Assembly: GCA_965370365.1 (NCBI GenBank) | Contig: CBDUSP010000001.1 | Coordinates: forward strand, 1-62,557 | Length of the DNA stretch: 62,557 nt | DNA from: DAIDHZ01 sp965370365 | Lineage (GTDB): Bacteria; Chlamydiota; Chlamydiia; Chlamydiales; SM23-39 | Direction: 5' to 3' | Shown here: in pieces, positions 48,386 through 55,830 of the stretch | How the letters are laid out: every line of letters begins with the position of its first letter | Position numbering within the stretch: position 1 is the stretch's first letter | Translations under genes and position numbers: made by a program | Notes under the pieces: model-generated | Database searches by the model: none | The model's input: only the letters and a program-made list of their open reading frames with translations | Told to the model about the DNA's origin: nothing

Positions 48386-49348
48386 CTATTTAACTCCCAT
48401 TTCTCTACCTATAGGCGGATAATGTATTGATTCTAATATTTGCCCATTGAGCATCTTTGGGTGAACTCGAATAACTTGGCTTGAGTGGTCATAACTCTCC
48501 ATCCAAGATCTTACCTTTCCACTACTTGGAACCCATTCTGTTACGTAAGAAGCTCCTTTGGTTAATCCTTGTTTAGACGCCGGTACTTCTAAGCTATAAT
48601 AGCGAAATCTGCCGTCGGGGAGACTTCGTGTTCTTGCTGCCGTCCTCTGAGCTTTTTGTAACCCAGAGAACTTTGTTTTTAAGGATTGCGCAGAGTTAAC
48701 ATTCTGCACACTTTTAGGAAAATGATTCAAGCTAATGTTAGGAATAGAGGCAGCAGCACCTTGTCCTTCTAATGAGCTTCGTAACACTCCTCTAGCTGCA
48801 GTAGATGTTTTTGTTGCTCCGGAAAAAAGACCTCCTGGACCAAAAGGGATACCAACTTCGGTATAACCTATTCTGTTTTGATTGAAATCAGCTAGGTTTG
48901 TTCCAAAAAAACGATCTATGGCTAGTTTGTCATTTCGAGGTTTGTACAGTTGCGAGCTATATGTGGGACTGTGTTGCACGTACCTATCCAGATCTGATCG
49001 AATGGGTTCTACGAACTTATCATATACCTCATGGCATGCCATTGAAGCTAGATTCCTTCCAAGATCCAAGGATTGAGTTCCAATGTGTTTGGTGTTTTCA
49101 AGTGAATTTTCCCCAAAATTACAGCTCGGCGCTGAGATCAGAAAAAGACCGTATTCATCGATGTGGATCAGGGAATTATTATGAACAAATGCATACAAAT
49201 TCATCCCATCAGTAAACCCTGAAGGGTCTGGGGTATGCCAACGACCAAATTCAGGAGCATAGTATCGCCTTCCATAGTAGACCAGTCCTGTTTCATCTGT
49301 TCGTTTTGAAGAAAACCTCCAAGGAGAAAGGACCGACCCCTCTCTTTT
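48386..49348 (-). pseudogene. C-terminal fragment of an Rhs protein with toxin tip
   Basis: The frame is open from about 49348. It first shows the Rhs core ending (SPWRFSSKRTDETGLVYYGR, RYYAPEFGRWHTPDPSGFTDG, then MNLYAFVHNNSLIHIDEYG), after which the sequence becomes a unique tip. The tip ends with SYVTEWVPSSGKVRSWMESYDHSSQVIRVHPKM in part, resembling tips of other Rhs toxins whose activity I cannot name. The huge YD-repeat shell that should precede it is missing: four bases beyond is the MerR gene. An ATG at 49204 gives 272 residues, so a free-standing tip could still be made. Confidence 0.75.
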
Positions 49349-49351
49349 TCC

Positions 49352-50128
49352 TTACTTAAGCTCTCTATCTGCAAAAATATTCATTCCTTCAGACATGAAC
49401 TCAGGAAGTTTTGGGTGGAATGGATCTAATTGCTTCCTGAATTCAGGATGTTCCAGGTATAGCTGCGCCATTGCTTTATAAACTTCTTGAGTTGCGTTTT
49501 GAATCTGATCTGTAAATGCATGATGTTTTTGGATAATGCTCTGAACTTCAGAAGAACCAGGCTCTACCTCTTTTTCCATGCAATGAACCAGCTCTTTAAG
49601 AATGGTATGTGCCTTATCCTCAAGATTTTGATAATACACTTTACCTCTTTTCTCAACGTCCTCAGTATTATTAGTCGGATTTCGCACACTTCTGAACACA
49701 ATTTCTTCTGCAGAAGAATAGGAAGAACCTTCTTTTGCTTTTTTCAGTAAGCTGATGTTGAAACCATCAAAAATTTCTTGATCTTTCATTTTCTTTTTTC
49801 CTTTTAAATGTTTGATTGTTTTGTCTATGGTCTTAAGCAGTAGTCCAATTTTCTCCCATTCTTGGTTCAAAGATTTTCTGTGTGAATAAAGAGCTGAAAG
49901 TTGATCAAATTCATCTCTTCCCACAACCTTCTTGATTTGCTTTATCGTAAAGCCCAGCTCTTTGAAAAAAAGAATTTGTTGCAATTGGAGCAGTTCTTTT
50001 TCTTCGTAGTACCGGTATCCATTAGAACCATAGTAGGCGGGTTTAAGCAACCCCTCCTCTTCATAATAATGAAGCGTCCTAACTGTTACTCCGGAAAGTT
50101 CACTTAAATTTTTAACCGTATAAGCCAT
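49352..50128 (-). CDS. MerR-family regulator with TipAS-type effector domain
   Basis: 258 residues. The winged-helix N-terminus is clear: YTVKNLSELSGVTVRTLHYYEEEGLLKP, then a dimerisation coiled coil (about 75-115), then an acidic C-terminal domain with a TipAS-like helical pattern (MEKEVEPGSSEVQSI...HHAFTDQI). TipA-type proteins respond to antibiotics such as thiopeptides. It is divergent from a VOC-EVE-MarR-phosphotransferase operon, and both promoters contain ACGTNNACGT palindromes. Confidence 0.9.
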   Translation of the reverse strand: MAYTVKNLSELSGVTVRTLHYYEEEGLLKPAYYGSNGYRYYEEKELLQLQQILFFKELGFTIKQIKKVVGRDEFDQLSALYSHRKSLNQEWEKIGLLLKTIDKTIKHLKGKKKMKDQEIFDGFNISLLKKAKEGSSYSSAEEIVFRSVRNPTNNTEDVEKRGKVYYQNLEDKAHTILKELVHCMEKEVEPGSSEVQSIIQKHHAFTDQIQNATQEVYKAMAQLYLEHPEFRKQLDPFHPKLPEFMSEGMNIFADRELK

Positions 50129-50176
50129 GGACCTTTCATCCTTGTAATATCCCTATGATTTTAAAGGATGCTTCGC

Positions 50177-50208
50177 ATTATACACAATGACGTATACGTA
50201 AGGGTCAA
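50177..50208 (-). promoter_or_regulatory. MerR-type promoter of the regulator gene
   Basis: On the minus strand: -35 TTGACC (50203-50208), -10 TATAAT (50177-50182) and a 20-base spacer holding the palindrome ACGTATACGT (50190-50199). A spacer longer than 17 with a dyad inside is the hallmark of promoters that MerR proteins activate by twisting DNA. Confidence 0.7.
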
Positions 50209-50254
50209 TAGGTTTTCTAAAAAATGAAAATCTGATTTCAATAGACTGAATTAG

Positions 50255-50270
50255 TACGTGCACGTATAAT
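50255..50270 (+). promoter_or_regulatory. Operator and -10 of the VOC operon
   Basis: TACGTGCACGTA (50255-50266) is a perfect 12-base palindrome sharing ACGTNNACGT with the opposite promoter; it abuts -10 TATAAT (50265-50270). A good -35 is not obvious, as expected for an activator-dependent promoter. Confidence 0.6.
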
Positions 50271-50304
50271 ATCGAATATGTGAACACAAAATCGAGGAGA
50301 ATTT

Positions 50305-50676
50305 ATGTTTAACCCTACTTTAGGATTTACGTTGTTGTTTGTGAACAACCCCCAGAAGAGCAGTCTCTTTTATCAAGAAATCTTTAACTTAAAACCAATC
50401 GAGGAGTCCCCCACATTTGTCATGTTTGCCTTGAAAAATGGTGTCATGCTTGGGTTATGGTCTAAGTATACCGCGGAACCTCGTGTAGATGCACCGGCTG
50501 GAGCGCTCGAAATATGTTTCCCCACAGAAAACGTAGATGCGCTTTATGAAGAATGGGGAAAAAAGCACTTAACCATTGCGCAAAAAACCACTGATATGGA
50601 TTTCGGACGTACTTTTGTCATCCTTGATCCCGATGGACACAGAATTAGAGTGTATAAACTCCACGAGGATAAATAA
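50305..50676 (+). CDS. VOC-family (glyoxalase/bleomycin-resistance) protein
   Basis: 123 residues with paired beta-alpha-beta3 modules: GFTLLFVNNPQKSSLFYQEIF and the final FGRTFVILDPDGHRIRVYKL, which contains the usual DPDGH ending. The fold covers glyoxalases, dioxygenases and antibiotic-sequestering proteins. First gene of a four-gene operon; its TAA overlaps the ATG of the EVE gene (TAATG). AGGAG six bases before the ATG. Confidence 0.88.
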   Translation: MFNPTLGFTLLFVNNPQKSSLFYQEIFNLKPIEESPTFVMFALKNGVMLGLWSKYTAEPRVDAPAGALEICFPTENVDALYEEWGKKHLTIAQKTTDMDFGRTFVILDPDGHRIRVYKLHEDK

Positions 50677-51101
50677 TGGCACGATATTGGATAGGAGTTG
50701 CATCTAAAGAGCATGTGCAAAGAGGAGTAACAGGGGGATTTGCTCAAGTCTGTCATGGGAAAGCTGGTCCCTTGAATCGAATGAAAGAGGGTGATTGGAT
50801 TATCTATTATTCCCCAACTATCAAATTTGGACAAAAGGATCCCTACCAATCTTTCACAGCAATAGGAAAAATCAAAAGCGGTGATTCATATCCATTTGCT
50901 ATGAGTGAAGAGTTTGTCCCTTGGCGACGCGATGTTGCTTTTGTTAAATCAAAAGAGATTCCTACTCAACAACTTTTAGAGGCGTTATCCTTCATAAAAG
51001 ATAAGAAAAAATGGGGGTTCCCTTTTAGGAGAGGGTGTTTTGAAATTCCAAAAGCAGACTTTCAAGTCATTGCTGAATCAATGGGAATTTACACATCATG
51101 A
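50676..51101 (+). CDS. EVE-domain protein
   Basis: 141 residues: ARYWIGVASKEHVQRGVTGGFAQV at the start, then MKEGDWIIYYSPTIKFG and AIGKIKSGDSYPF. This is the PUA-like EVE fold, which binds modified bases in RNA or DNA. It is translationally coupled to both neighbours. Stand-alone EVE proteins often sit near toxins and resistance genes; the actual ligand is unknown. Confidence 0.85.
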   Translation: MARYWIGVASKEHVQRGVTGGFAQVCHGKAGPLNRMKEGDWIIYYSPTIKFGQKDPYQSFTAIGKIKSGDSYPFAMSEEFVPWRRDVAFVKSKEIPTQQLLEALSFIKDKKKWGFPFRRGCFEIPKADFQVIAESMGIYTS

Positions 51102-51577
51102 AAAGCATAAATTTTAAAGAGATCAGTGTTCATGATACTCCAGGTCGCAGTCCAGGATTCCTTTTGTGGCATGTTAGCACAACATGGCGTGGATCAATCG
51201 AATTGATGCTTAAATCAATGGGTCTTACTCATCCACAATTTGTCATTCTGGCTACCCTGGGATGGTTAACCCGAAAAGGAGATCGGGTTACTCAAGCTAC
51301 TATTGGGAGAATGGCAGGTCTTGATCCCAATACTGTTTCCCAAATCATCAGAGGTCTCGAGCAAAAAGAGTTGATCATACGCGAAAAATCTTCTGATGGA
51401 AGAGCTAAAAATCCTATTTTGACAAAGAAAGGTTCTGATATCCTTAAAAGGGCAATGCCTGCTGTCGAAACAAAAGATGCAGAGTTTTTTCAAAACCTTA
51501 CAGCAGAAGAGATGGAATGTATGATTGGTATTTTCCAAAAACTAATCATGAAGGACCAAGCTGAGATAGAAAAATGA
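51098..51577 (+). CDS. MarR-family transcriptional regulator
   Basis: 159 residues. Winged helix: VTQATIGRMAGLDPNTVSQIIRGLEQKELIIREKSSDGRAKN covers the recognition helix and wing (short parts are diagnostic). A long C-terminal helix mediates dimerisation. It overlaps the EVE gene and the phosphotransferase gene by four bases each (ATGA). It may give a second layer of ligand-responsive control on the operon. Confidence 0.9.
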   Translation: MKSINFKEISVHDTPGRSPGFLLWHVSTTWRGSIELMLKSMGLTHPQFVILATLGWLTRKGDRVTQATIGRMAGLDPNTVSQIIRGLEQKELIIREKSSDGRAKNPILTKKGSDILKRAMPAVETKDAEFFQNLTAEEMECMIGIFQKLIMKDQAEIEK

Positions 51578-52470
51578 AAAAAGAACTCCCAGTGATAGAT
51601 GCTTCCTTGGTACATCATTTGATTGCCTCTCAATTTCCAGAGTGGCAAGGTCTACCTATTGAACCTGTAGCAATGAGTGGATGGGACAATCGAACCTTTC
51701 ATTTAGGCAAAGAGATGTCAGTCCGCTTGCCAAGTGCAGCTGAATACGAGTTACAGGTGGAAAAAGAACATAAATGGTTACCACAGTTAGCTCCAGCTCT
51801 TCCAATTCCAATACCTGTTTCTTTAGCAATCGGCAAACCTGAATATGGGTATCCTTGGAAATGGTCAATTTACCGATGGCTCGAGGGTAAGACAGTTGCT
51901 TCTGCCTCAGTAGATGATCTGGTTGCATTTGCATCTGATCTTGCTAATTTTTTAAATGCCTTACACCGAATTGATACAACAGGAGGACCACCACCTGGAT
52001 TACACAGCTTTTATCGAGGAGGATCATTATCGGTTTATGATGCTGATACCCGTCGTGCTATTAACTCCTTAAAGGGCAAGATTGATACAAATGCCGCAGC
52101 TGATGTTTGGGAAACCGCTCTTTCGACCTCTTGGAATAATCCCCCGGTGTGGGTTCATGGTGACATTAGCGCCGGCAATCTTTTGGTGCAATCCGGTAAA
52201 CTCTGTGCTGTTATAGATTTTGGACAGCTAGCTATAGGTGATCCAGCGTGTGATCTTGCCATAAACTGGACGTTATTTCACGGGGAAAGTAGGGAGGCTT
52301 TTCAGAGGCTTCTCCCCCTCGATAAAGAAACTTGGGCACGTGCGCGTGGTTGGACTTTATGGAAATCCTTGGTAGTTGCAGCCGGTTTTACAAACCCAAG
52401 CAACTCCGAATCGAAACAATGTTGGGGCATTATTAAAGAAGTTATTGCGGATCATCATAGGTCTATTTGA
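51574..52470 (+). CDS. Aminoglycoside-phosphotransferase-family kinase
   Basis: 298 residues. Kinase-like catalytic loop WVHGDISAGNLLV (HGDxxxxN) and the metal site AVIDFGQLAIGDPACDLA (IDF-x5-GDP-x2-D) are intact. N-lobe MSGWDNRTFHLG. The family phosphorylates aminoglycosides, macrolides, choline or fructosamine; the sequence is not specific enough to choose. Placed with VOC, EVE and two antibiotic-type regulators, a detoxification role is a reasonable inference. Confidence 0.88.
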   Translation: MKKELPVIDASLVHHLIASQFPEWQGLPIEPVAMSGWDNRTFHLGKEMSVRLPSAAEYELQVEKEHKWLPQLAPALPIPIPVSLAIGKPEYGYPWKWSIYRWLEGKTVASASVDDLVAFASDLANFLNALHRIDTTGGPPPGLHSFYRGGSLSVYDADTRRAINSLKGKIDTNAAADVWETALSTSWNNPPVWVHGDISAGNLLVQSGKLCAVIDFGQLAIGDPACDLAINWTLFHGESREAFQRLLPLDKETWARARGWTLWKSLVVAAGFTNPSNSESKQCWGIIKEVIADHHRSI

Positions 52471-52493
52471 TCTTCTGTTAATCTTAAGTTGAT

Positions 52494-53187
52494 AACCCAG
52501 ATTTGATCCAGCTCACTATATTGATATGAGATTTTTCAATGGCATCGCCAGGACTCTTATCAAAGGGAATAGGCCAAGAACGGAGATTAGGGTATTGCTT
52601 TATCCAAAAAGGATACTTTTTTTTCCTGCCTCATCGAAATCTAATGATAAAAGTATTATAGAGGCCTTTTTAAGCCATTCATGAGTTTCAATATCGGGTT
52701 TTTTGCTAACGCCGCCCAAGGCCATACAGCAGACCAAATGAGCAGCCTCTTGTTGAATCAGCATAGCATCGAGTTCAGATTCGACGATTAATACTGGTTT
52801 TGATTGATCTCCATAGACTGAGGGTGTCTGTTTGCTTCCAGATACTTCGACGTATTTTGGAAACTTGTCTTCTTCAAACCAATCATCGCGTCGGATTTTT
52901 AGCTTAGTTGGTTTATCATTCGACCAGGAAGGGATTACGATGCATTTGGGTAGCCATTGCCGTCTAGGGTGACCATTCTCTTTCATTTCTTTGAGTAGCC
53001 CCCAATTTTCCCTTCTATCGAAAAGCTCATTGGGGTTCCAACCGAGCGAAAATTGTCGCATAGTATTTAGGGAAAGTCCTCGTTTGGAAAGAAGCTCAAT
53101 GATTCGAGGTTCATTCATCAATTGCTTGTGCGAAGAATGAATGAAGTTCTTAGCTGCATTCTGCCATGATGGTGAGACAGGTGACAC
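52494..53187 (-). pseudogene. TOPRIM primase-like protein, frameshifted in an A8 run
   Basis: Starts at a GTG overlapping the stop of the 39-residue gene (TAGTG). The first 190 codons show IVIPSWSNDKPTKLKIR and the TOPRIM motif VLIVESELDAMLIQQE, then LLSLDFDEAGKK, as in phage P4-like or plasmid primases. The frame closes in SILFG. A +1 shift in the run of eight A (forward-strand T8 at 52617-52624) would continue naturally as KYPFWIKQYPNLRSWPIPFDK and end at 52494. So either a decayed gene or slippage. The zinc ribbon and helicase parts are lacking. Confidence 0.7.
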
Positions 53188-53306
53188 TACTTTGGGGCAT
53201 TTTCTTGAACATACCCTTGCAAATTTCCATGTTCGTCTAAGAAGTAGCCGCCAGAATTGCTAGCAAATGAAAAAACCCCGATTATTCCTAAGATAATCTG
53301 AACCAT
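53187..53306 (-). CDS. 39-residue single-helix membrane protein
   Basis: MVQIILGIIGVFSFASNSGG at the N-terminus, then YFLDEHGNLQGYV. AGAGGAG lies seven bases before the ATG. It begins inside the end of the preceding gene and its TAG shares bases with the primase GTG, so three genes are coupled. Too short for family assignment. Confidence 0.6.
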   Translation of the reverse strand: MVQIILGIIGVFSFASNSGGYFLDEHGNLQGYVQENAPK

Positions 53307-53713
53307 GACATTACTCCTCTGTTTTTGCTTTGTTCTTCTAAATATGCTTTGTGTTGCTCGTTTAGCGCGTTTATAACTACTTCTTTTGTATGTAGTGGTA
53401 GTTCACTTCGCAACACGTTTAAGACAAATGAGGCGTTTTTAGATGGTTTATAGTCTTTTAAAATCTCTTCTAAAATAGCTTTTTGATAAGCGATTTGCTT
53501 TTCTTGTTCTTTCTGAATCTTTTCTCTCTCGCGTTCTCTTTGTTTTTTTGCTATAGCCATTTCCATGCCTCGGCTAAAGCCGTTGCCTAGGCCTTTTCCA
53601 AGTTCATGCCCTACCCCTGGAGGTGGTGGTGGTAAAACTTGAACCGCACAAATAGCGGTTGAGGTCGATGCTAATGCAGCAATCAGTGCTATCAATTTTT
53701 TAAACAAAGTCAT
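53288..53713 (-). CDS. Exported protein with charged coiled coil
   Basis: 141 residues. Residues 1-22 (LFKKLIALIAALASTSTAICA) are a signal peptide, followed by a proline run (VLPPPPPGVG), a Gly-rich part and a very charged helix (AIAKKQREREREKIQKEQEKQ in part). The C-terminus ends MSWFRLS. Unrecognised; part of the coupled minus-strand set beside the primase. Periplasmic location is inferred. Confidence 0.65.
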   Translation of the reverse strand: MTLFKKLIALIAALASTSTAICAVQVLPPPPPGVGHELGKGLGNGFSRGMEMAIAKKQREREREKIQKEQEKQIAYQKAILEEILKDYKPSKNASFVLNVLRSELPLHTKEVVINALNEQHKAYLEEQSKNRGVMSWFRLS

Positions 53714-53812
53714 AGATGCTAACAATCAATTAGTTGTGTTGGTGTATTATAATTACATCACATAAAACAAATCAACTAGAAATGTATCAAAAAATAAACT
53801 AATCAATATCGC

Positions 53813-54478
53813 CTAAAGATTTTCATAAAACATGTTTGTATCCCATGAAGAAATACACTCATAAGACTTGGTCGCTTTATCAATAAGCGAAAAAAGCGGA
53901 TATGCGTTGTCAAGATGCCCCTTGAGTTGATCAAGGGGAATTTTCACAATAAAAGGCTCATCGTAAACGCCACCAACTGAATAGGGCTGGAAAATAACAA
54001 TTATATTCTTGTCATCCACTACGAAGGTATGGACGTTCTCGTATTTTAGCACGGTATAGAGCGGCTCATTTCCAGAAAAATGGGACATAAGATTCTTCTT
54101 AAGACCAACTTCGCAGATAGTCCTTAGAAACTCTTTTTGTTCTTTTGTTTGAAAAAGATCATCCAATGTGATTTCTTTCCATTGGCCTTCAATTTTACAG
54201 AGCGTTTTCCCTTCGTACTGTTTCCAACCATGGGGTAAGCGATCCTGGACGGTGAGTTCGCCAAATAAGCTGATTAGATTTTCGGAAAAAAATATCGTCC
54301 GAAACCTGTAGTTAAAGCTGAAGGGACCTTCTTCGATAGCGCTCTTTGTGCAGATTTGTTGCAGAAATTCATCCTTGAGGGTGGAGAGATTATCCGTCTT
54401 AGTCGGAACAACCTCTTTTTGCTGGCAACCGGATAACATGATTCCCACAGAAAAGATTATGCTTGCTAATCTGCACAT
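53813..54478 (-). CDS. Lipoprotein of unknown function
   Basis: 221 residues. Signal MCRLASIIFSVGIMLSGC with lipobox LSGC. The mature part has a DUF3298/RsiV-like feel: RFRTIFFSENLISLFGEL, WKQYEGKTLC, then FVVDDKNIIVIFQPYSVGGVYDEPFIVKIPL, where F-x-PY-x-G resembles RsiV-type C-terminal domains. RsiV-like domains bind lysozyme, and the next gene encodes a lysozyme-like protein. AGGAAGGA before the ATG at 54478. Confidence 0.65.
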   Translation of the reverse strand: MCRLASIIFSVGIMLSGCQQKEVVPTKTDNLSTLKDEFLQQICTKSAIEEGPFSFNYRFRTIFFSENLISLFGELTVQDRLPHGWKQYEGKTLCKIEGQWKEITLDDLFQTKEQKEFLRTICEVGLKKNLMSHFSGNEPLYTVLKYENVHTFVVDDKNIIVIFQPYSVGGVYDEPFIVKIPLDQLKGHLDNAYPLFSLIDKATKSYECISSWDTNMFYENL

Positions 54479-54488
54479 ATAATCCTTC

Positions 54489-55178
54489 CTATGCAATCAG
54501 TTGAAAGGGTTTAGCCCTATATTCCGGGCGAAGATAAGTACTTCCATTTTTTAAACGAATAATAACGGCATGAAGCCTTCCTTCGCTTGCCAAAGTTACA
54601 GCCCCCGTTTTTTGCATCCAAACGCATCCTTTTGGCTTGCTAATGCAATATTCGAAGATGACCCTTCGCTTCTTATGAACTCCGGAGATGCTCCATTTTT
54701 CGATAAAATCTGCCCTTCCGGCTGCCCACCCTTCAACAAATTCGATCGCCTGCCAAAAAACATTAAACTCCTTATCGTTTAGCGATTTGATTGTTCTTTC
54801 CGGATCAAGCCCCGTCCTATCCACAACAATATCGATATAGTCTTTTTTGTGTGATTCGTAGTACAGCAGAGCCGATCGTAGCGTTTTAGGAGAGTACACA
54901 GAGCCACGTAGCATCACAGTGAGCGCTTCTCGCCCAGTTTCTTTATCAGGATAAACGGCATATTCATTTTCAGTATCCCCAGCAAAACCGATCGCTTTTC
55001 GTTTCTTACTCATACTGTAGGAACTTCTGCGGAGATTACCAGGGTTATTACATCTCCATGCACGGCTGCCACCGCTACGGATTGTCATATTTCCATCTTC
55101 ATCAAAATACTGGACTGTAAACTTACTTTCAGGATCTCCGATATTCGCAGGCCCTGTTTTGGCTCGTATAAATGCCAT
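54489..55178 (-). CDS. Phage-type lysozyme-like / structural protein
   Basis: 229 residues. The pattern AWRCNNPGNLRR (W-R-x-NNPGNL) followed by IGFAGDTENEYAVYPDKETGREAL is typical of a family of phage and type VI-linked proteins with a predicted muramidase-like fold. Later FNVFWQAIEFVEGWAAG. I start at the ATG at 55178; 20 more codons are open upstream. It overlaps nothing but lies ten bases from the lipoprotein. It is the first gene beside the tmRNA and probably entered with the island. Confidence 0.7.
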   Translation of the reverse strand: MAFIRAKTGPANIGDPESKFTVQYFDEDGNMTIRSGGSRAWRCNNPGNLRRSSYSMSKKRKAIGFAGDTENEYAVYPDKETGREALTVMLRGSVYSPKTLRSALLYYESHKKDYIDIVVDRTGLDPERTIKSLNDKEFNVFWQAIEFVEGWAAGRADFIEKWSISGVHKKRRVIFEYCISKPKGCVWMQKTGAVTLASEGRLHAVIIRLKNGSTYLRPEYRAKPFQLIA

Positions 55179-55210
55179 TTTAAAATCTCTTCTAGTTGTT
55201 TGTCTAAATA

Positions 55211-55294
55211 GGGTATTTGAAGAAACATTAGAATTCATCTAAAAGTCTGCAGAAATAAAAAAGCCAGGCTTCTGCCTGGCTCGTATGGAGGTGG
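55211..55294 (-). repeat. ssrA 3' flank duplicated at 47269
   Basis: Contains the last nine bases of tmRNA, its terminator and about 45 bases downstream. The matching copy is 8 kb away in the same orientation; the interval holds the Rhs, regulator-resistance and primase-lysozyme genes. Confidence 0.75.
55256..55282 (-). terminator. tmRNA terminator
   Basis: On the minus strand AGCCAGGC, AGAA, GCCTGGCT, then TTTTTT. It starts four bases after the tmRNA 3' end. Confidence 0.9.
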
Positions 55295-55651
55295 AGAGAA
55301 TCGAACTCTCGTCCTTAGCAAACTACATATGGATGACTACATGCTTATCATCTGAAAATAAGTTGGTTTTGCCGACAGATGCAACGCTTGGAACCAACTA
55401 GAAGGCCTTTATCTCGAGCATCCACCTTAGGTCTTCCAAAAAAGACGGGACTCACACCAAGATATATGACGGTGAAAATCTGGACCTCTCGGTCTGACTC
55501 CAGCTCACCGGTTAACTTAGGCGATTAAGCCGCAGCTAACTCCAAATCGTTTGATTTGTCTTTTCTATTTAATCGGTTATTTTTAGAGGCCAACGATTGT
55601 CCTCTACATGCCACCTATACTTCATTTCCAAGTCGAAACCTTGACACCCCC
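55286..55651 (-). ncRNA. ssrA: tmRNA (one-piece)
   Basis: Acceptor 5' GGGGGTG pairs with 3' CACCTCC and a discriminator A; T loop TTCGATT precedes the 3' end; the 5' part has TCAAGGTTTCGAC and a first pseudoknot with GTTGGCCTC, as in other tmRNAs. The coding part ends with NDLELAAA and TAA at 55527-55525, so tagged proteins would end LELAAA. The resume codon is not certain; the frame is open back to about 55590. CCA is not encoded. It rescues stalled ribosomes with SmpB (31018). Confidence 0.93.
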
Positions 55652-55706
55652 GCAAAAAACACGCGTCTACGTGCTCTTTGCGGGGACGTAAAGAAGCATA
55701 TCTCTC

Positions 55707-55736
55707 ATTATAACATGTTTGTTCATTTTCCCTCAA
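55707..55736 (-). promoter_or_regulatory. Predicted tmRNA promoter
   Basis: On the minus strand TTGAGG (55731-55736), 18 bases, TATAAT (55707-55712). Transcription would begin near 55700, about 50 bases before the mature 5' end. Confidence 0.5.
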
Positions 55737-55775
55737 ATAACTTAACTCCCTTATAAAGAAGGAGTTACTTCACGC

Positions 55776-55804
55776 GCGACAAAATTTGTTTTCTTTCGTA
55801 TAAT
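55776..55804 (+). promoter_or_regulatory. Predicted ileS promoter
   Basis: GCGACA (55776-55781), 17-base spacer, TATAAT (55799-55804), 27 bases before the proposed ileS start. Confidence 0.5.
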
Positions 55805-55830
55805 CGATCCTTATTTTGTGAGGTGGTCCC

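Noticed and set aside
50305..52470. Integron or class 1 resistance cassette
   Set aside because: There is no attC site or integrase; genes are coupled by stop-start overlaps with their own MerR-type promoter, so it is an ordinary operon.
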